A stretch of 64,000 nucleotides of DNA from Cephalopachus bancanus (taxonomy: Eukaryota; Chordata; Mammalia; Primates; Tarsiidae). Every line of letters begins with the position of its first letter. Position 1 is the stretch's first letter. The notes beneath the pieces are model-generated. The model did no database searches. It was not told the DNA's origin and worked only from the letters and a program-made list of their open reading frames with translations. Of the stretch, positions 59,430-64,000 are shown piece after piece. The position numbers were made by a program, and so were the translations under genes. The stretch spans positions 14,449,501-14,513,500 of the forward strand of contig JAPVLO010000003.1 in NCBI GenBank assembly GCA_027257055.1, read 5' to 3'.

Positions 59430-60220
59430 CATTGCCGTGGTCACTGGATTATTTCAAGATTGAGCACATGACCCAATCTAGGCCAATGAGATGAGGTGAA
59501 GTTTTAATGGAGGATACTAGGGAAGGTTGCTTTATTTCTAAGACCTACTTGAAGAAATGATAGAGTCCATCATACTCAGCGATCTATCACAGAAACAAAG
59601 AACTGAGCACCATTTGTTCTCACTCATAAGCAGACCCTGGACGCTTATCATAATACTACAAGAAAAGGATTGGCAGTAGTAGGACACTGCCAAGGGAGAG
59701 AGGGACGGGGGAACACAACATCAACAAGAGTGCATGATCCCAATCCAGGTGAAGTGAGGTCCAATAGGAGGTCCAAACTTTTCACTTGTATGTAGACCAC
59801 TTGTATACCCAATCCTGACTTGTACCCCATATCTTTAAAATCCCACACTTTACCTGTTCGATGACCATATATGTACCTAACCCTGAATTGTACCCCACAT
59901 TTAAAAAAAAAGAAAAAAAATGAAATGATCTCATCTTTCTCCAGATATTGCTTTGTGTAGTGATGAGGTTTGGAAATTCTGCAGCCATTTTGCTTTCAGC
60001 CTGAAAGGGAGAACAAGGCAGAGAGCATCATGGTAATTGCCCAGAAGTGGAGCTGGGACCCTTGGATTAAGTTCCCTGAAGACTGAAGACTGTTCTCCAT
60101 CTGGATATCAGTTATGTGCACCAATTCATTTTTGTTTGGCTTAAGAAGCTTCAGGATGGGTGTTCTGATACTTATATCCAAAGCCAACCCAACTGGAAAA
60201 AGAAATCATGAATATGTGAG
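59430..60220 (+). repeat. Old LTR-like or unclassified repeat split by an L1
   Basis: 59430-59561 (tctaggccaatgagatgagg) and 59922-60220 (gcagccattttgctttcagc) follow the order of an old mammalian repeat. Confidence 0.4.
59562..59920 (+). mobile_element. 5'-truncated L1 with doubled 3' end
   Basis: tccatcatactcagcgatct, then aaggattggcagtagtagga; two L1 3' termini at 59804-59840 and 59872-59905. Target duplication GAAATGAT. Confidence 0.9.
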
Positions 60221-61178
60221 GCACTTTTGTAAGCTTATCATTTGCTGAATTCTGAAAGTTTAGCATAATGTTGTTTTGATTGAACTAGAAATTATTGTTA
60301 TTATGAAACTGTGAGGCAAAGATTAGTATTTAAATTAATGCAACACAAACAACCAAGGATCTGCTTCATTAGGCCAGAGAAAGCAGTTTATGATGATTGC
60401 CAGATTCTTGCTCTTTTTGCATGAACGCCTGAAGGATGAGACAGCCTCTCAGGGAGTACCCTCCAAGGAGAGAAATATATTTAGATTTCTGGAAAGGCCT
60501 ACAGTGCAAACATAAACAGGATTTTAGAAAACATTGCCCTCTGTCCTTTTTCCTTCTTCATGTGGTGGACAGCTGTGGCTTTGGACTGCCTAGCAACCTT
60601 CCTCACATCTTTGGGACTAGCATCATGCTTTTCCTTTGTATAACTCCCTCTACTCCATGCCTGTAATCCTGTTAGGACCAGCTATCCAGGTGCCACATCT
60701 GCTTGCTATCACTGCTCTCAAAGGTGGGCATGTGATTTTGGGCCAAATTCTCTCATAAGTATTCAGATCTCTAGGGAAGTGATGCAAGAGAGAAAATCTT
60801 CCCAAAGGAACTCTCCATGGGTCCCTGCTCTTGAAGTCCCTGGAAATACATAATTCCTGTCCTTCCTGAGACTTGATGCTAGGCTCCTCCAGCTCCCCAC
60901 AATGGTTTTGCTTAAGGTAGGCTTCTCTTGCATGTCACCAAAATGAGCTTCTGTTGCATGTCACCAAAAACAAGAATAATCTTTGTACAAAACCGGCTCT
61001 TTATGTAGGAGTTACATTTTTGTTTTCACTAGGCATGTGTGGATGTAACCTTGATATAAACCTGTTTAACATCTGTCATGTGCCTAAACTATCATATAAT
61101 CAGTTACCAATAAAAGCTTACAGGGAACAATGTGTGTTCTGTTGTTTTGTTTACTTAATAATTATATAGCACTTAATG
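60221..61178. other. Unassigned sequence
   Basis: A 14-bp word cttctcttgcatgt / cttctgttgcatgt is repeated at 60921-60965 (gcttctXttgcatgtcacca). No gene or named repeat. Confidence 0.35.
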
Positions 61179-61180
61179 TA

Positions 61181-61782
61181 TGGGGCGACCCAAAAAACCA
61201 GGAATTATCTTTTTGGAGGGTGAGACCCTTGTAGTACAGGCTTCCTCTGCGAGGTAAGTGTTCTAGGAACCCATCAGCATCATATACCAGCTAGCCTTGT
61301 TGTGAGAAGCTGTGTTCGACTTCAGTGTTTTTTGTTTTTGTTTTTTATGGAGATTTTTCCAACGCATTTGCCCATTTCTTGATGGATGATTTATGAGTGC
61401 ACCTGTCCATACCACACTGAGTGCTCAGCAGTTTTTCACCAAAAGCAGCATGACCCCTATTCCCCACCCTCCCTATTCACCTGATCTCTTCCCAAGTGAC
61501 TTTTTTTGTTTTTTGTTTGTTTCCCTGGAAACAGATGTTTCCAAAGGGAAACATTTTGTTGATGTGGAAGAGGTCAAACAAACAAACAAAAAAATGGCAG
61601 AAGAACTAAAAATGTTCAAGATTGATGAATTCAAAACCTGTTTTGAGCAGTGAAAAAGATCTCGATAGGTGTATTGCATCAAACAGAAAGTACTTTGAAA
61701 GTCACTGAAGTTTAAACATGTAAGAAAGTATTAATGCATTTTTAATAAATAAATTGTGTGGTTTTTGGTGGGGTCCTCCCTT
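61181..61782 (+). mobile_element. mariner, internally deleted, copy 2
   Basis: Inverted ends TGGGGCGACCCAAAAAACC and (complement) AAGGGAGGACCCCACC after a TA. Encodes only the transposase C-terminus: SAPVHTTLSAQQFF, HPPYSPDLFPSDFF, then EELKMFKIDEFKTCFEQ-stop. The second catalytic Asp region is disrupted and the N-terminal two thirds are missing. It keeps more 5' untranslated sequence than copy 1. Confidence 0.9.
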
Positions 61783-61784
61783 GT

Positions 61785-61965
61785 GTGCTAGGTATTGATT
61801 ATTTGTTTAAAACTCATTGAAATTATTCCCACTTTACAGATTTTTGGAACTGAAGCACAGAACGGTTAGTAACAAACTCAAGGTTACACAGCTAATGAAT
61901 GACAGAGCTGTGATTCAAACCATGATGGTCTGACTTCAGTCTGTGCTCTTATCCACTATGTAAAA
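61785..61965 (+). repeat. MIR
   Basis: ctttacagatttttggaact, then actcaaggttacacagctaa, then tgacagagctgtgattcaaa. Confidence 0.75.
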
Positions 61966-62489
61966 CTGGCATCATCAGAAGGCTGACACAAATTATAAGA
62001 TCAACATCTAATGAATAAGATTAGATGTATAGAAAAGCATCTTCACAATACCATGTCTTCCAGGCCAGAAGCAAGAAGAATAAGCAGAGATGTCTGAAAC
62101 CCTGGGATTCCAACTTTCAATTTCTGAGCCAAATGAAAACTGCTTAGGATTTCCAGGGAAAAAAATCCTTATCTAATTAGTTAGCAGGCATGAGCTAAGC
62201 CCAAACACCTGCTACTATTTTTCTTTTCATGGTTGCTAGGTGATTTATGAGCAACCTTGGATCAATAAGTCATTATAATTGACACTGAATATAATTAATA
62301 ATATAATTTAACCTATTACGTTTATTTCCATTAAAATTTCCTCCATAAACTGGTATATTTTGAAGGCTTCCATGGAAAAGGGGAGAATAGAAGATGAAAG
62401 CCTTTTTTATGTTTGACTCAGCTATGAGTTATATTCTCCATAATGTGAACTCTCTCAGCTCTAGCTCTAATAAAAATGATGAAATTATT
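61966..62489. other. Unassigned sequence
   Basis: AT-rich; nothing identified. Confidence 0.35.
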
Positions 62490-62640
62490 CATGCATTCAC
62501 TCAACTACATGTATCGAGGAATTACTAAGTGCCAGGCACTGTTCTGGGCACTGGAGATATGGCAGTGTACAAGCATATGTAAATCTTGCCTTGATGGCAT
62601 TGACATTCTAATGGGGAGTTGTAGTCCCACTGCTGCACAA
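62490..62640 (-). repeat. L2 3' fragment
   Basis: tcatgcattcactcaactac, then aagtgccaggcactgttctg, then gcattgacattctaatgggg. Confidence 0.7.
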
Positions 62641-62656
62641 TTGAAAAGCCTGGATT

Positions 62657-62946
62657 GCTGGGTTCGGTAGCTCAGCCTGTAATCCCACGCCTTTGGGAGG
62701 CTGAGGTGAGTGGATTGCCTGATTCTGTGGGTTCGAGACCCACCTAGGCAGCGAGACCTCATCTCTACAATAAATCAAAAAATCAGCCGGGCGTGGTAGC
62801 GCATGCCTGTAATTCCGGCTACTTGGAAGGCTGAGGCGGAAGGATCGCCGGAGCCCAGCAGGTCAAGGCTGTGGTGGCCTGGAGCGGCCACTGCACTCCA
62901 GTCTGGGTGACAGAGTGAGACTCCAACTAAAAAAAAAAAAAAAAAA
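62657..62946 (+). mobile_element. Alu, young lineage-specific subfamily
   Basis: GCTGGGTTCGGTAGCTCAGC to A18. Short-form GGCAGCGAGACC, AAAATCAGCC, GTAATTCCGGCT. Perfect target duplication GAAAAGCCTGGATT. Confidence 0.95.
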
Positions 62947-62960
62947 GAAAAGCCTGGATT

Positions 62961-63689
62961 TTTCCAGGCTCCATGCTGTTTCCATTACTATATAGAATGA
63001 AATAATGAATTCATTTGACAACTGTTCTGAATCTCTGGGGAAGACATCAGTTACCCTGGTCTTTCAAGAGGTGCCCAAAGAGAGTACACTGTGGCATGCT
63101 GAAGACTTCCTGGCGTAGGTGATAATGTCTTCTGGGAGATAATGATGATTTGTTATTGTTTACTTAAGATTTCATATGAACAGTTTGTTCATTCATGTAA
63201 TGGTCTCAATTCTCATAATAACCTAAGATCTACTGTATTTTATACATTTCATGTCATTTTCACATCTTAACTTTTCTAAAATGGAGATGCATCTAATCAG
63301 CCATGATCTCTTATTATTGCTGTCAGCAGAGTGGAGGTGGTAATAGGAATATTGCTTAACAGTGTTGTACTTGGTTATAAATGTTCATATTTTCAACATT
63401 TCAGTTGTTGATACTACATGTGCTAGGTTGTTTGTTGTTTATAATGTCTTCCCAGTTCTTGTCTGAAACCTTCTGTTGACACCTGTTAGATCCTCTCACA
63501 GAATGGATGCCAATGACATGAAAGAAAGTCTCCTAGATGGGGTCAGGAGTTGGTTGAGGCACGCCTAGTGGAGCACTTCTTTAGAAAATGCTGCTTCACC
63601 AATCTTATTGATGGAGCAGAGAGCACTTTTATATGGAAAAAGTCTAAGCAGGTGCTGTGTCCTAATTTGATAGATTTGTTTTTCTTGTA
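62961..63689. other. Unassigned sequence
   Basis: No supported gene or repeat. Confidence 0.35.
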
Positions 63690-63900
63690 TGGTACATAGC
63701 ATGTATTATAACAAGGGCATTTTAGATTTAGTGAAACACAAAGTTATTATCCCATTTTATAGATGAGAAACCTGAGGTAAAATAATGTGAATTAACTTGC
63801 TCCAAACTCCACAGCTAGAAATGGCATGACCAGTGCTTAATCCTGAATTGTATGGTTTCAGAATCTATACACTCAGTTAACCATTGTACTATACTACCTC
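63690..63900 (+). repeat. MIR
   Basis: ttatcccattttatagatga, then gaaacctgaggtaaaataat, then ccacagctagaaatggcatg. Confidence 0.7.
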
Positions 63901-63944
63901 TTAGCATAGATGCAGCTGGCTGAGAAAGGTTATCACAGCCTGAT

Positions 63945-64000
63945 TTACTTATTTAGTCAATCAGTACTCACTGAGTGCCTACTATGTGCCAGTTACTGGC
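63945..64000 (-). repeat. L2 3' fragment, cut by window edge
   Basis: actcactgagtgcctactat and gtgccagttactggc match the antisense L2 end. Confidence 0.6.

Overview
The window is vertebrate nuclear DNA from a primate. It holds about 30 dimeric Alu elements in both orientations, layers of L1, L2, MIR, MaLR LTR and Tigger/MER5-type elements, and one intron-bearing gene. Most Alus are not anthropoid J/S/Y consensus. They share lineage-specific words such as GGGCTCGGTGGCTCAGCCTG, AACTTGGCGAGACCTC, CTACAATAAATCAAAAAATT, GGCCGGGAGCGGCCACTGC and GACTCCAACTC before the A tail, and they also lack lemur and loris Alu hallmarks as I remember them. By elimination I infer a tarsier (Tarsius/Carlito); this was not tested by database search.

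The only gene I can support is thioredoxin 1 (TXN), on the minus strand and complete. Its five coding exons are 46067-46090, 42059-42163, 41507-41566, 33492-33557 and 32910-32972. All introns are phase 0 with GT/AG borders, and the product is 105 residues with the WCGPC active site at 31-35. A TATA box (46186-46191), GC boxes, a CpG island (about 45.1-46.7 kb) and an antioxidant-response-like element (46684-46692) lie at the 5' end. A poly(A) signal lies at 32785-32790.

Layout. 1-32.7 kb is TXN 3' flank, dense in repeats: old L1 fragments, many Alus, a GA-rich tract (4.39-5.04 kb), a duplicated segment broken by three Alus (12.1-14.3 kb), a young L1 broken by an LTR-like element (18.2-20 kb), a nested Alu cluster (27.1-28 kb), an L2-like pyrimidine-rich stretch (29.8-30.9 kb) and a second L1 (31.4-32.3 kb). 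32.7-46.2 kb is TXN, with a Tigger element in intron 3. 46.2-64 kb is 5' flank, with two internally deleted mariner copies (50,958-51,512 and 61,181-61,782), old L1s, a retroposed copy of an LTR-like transcript (57.1-57.3 kb) and a short L1 with a doubled 3' end (59.56-59.92 kb).

No other protein gene, tRNA, rRNA or known small RNA gene was recognised. Open frames outside TXN fall in repeats, GC-rich shadows or unassigned sequence. The most unusual material is in the mobile elements: the lineage-specific Alu subfamilies, the two mariner deletion derivatives with TIRs and an intact D34D spacing in one copy, and the (GA)n LTR-like element with an apparently L1-mobilised copy.
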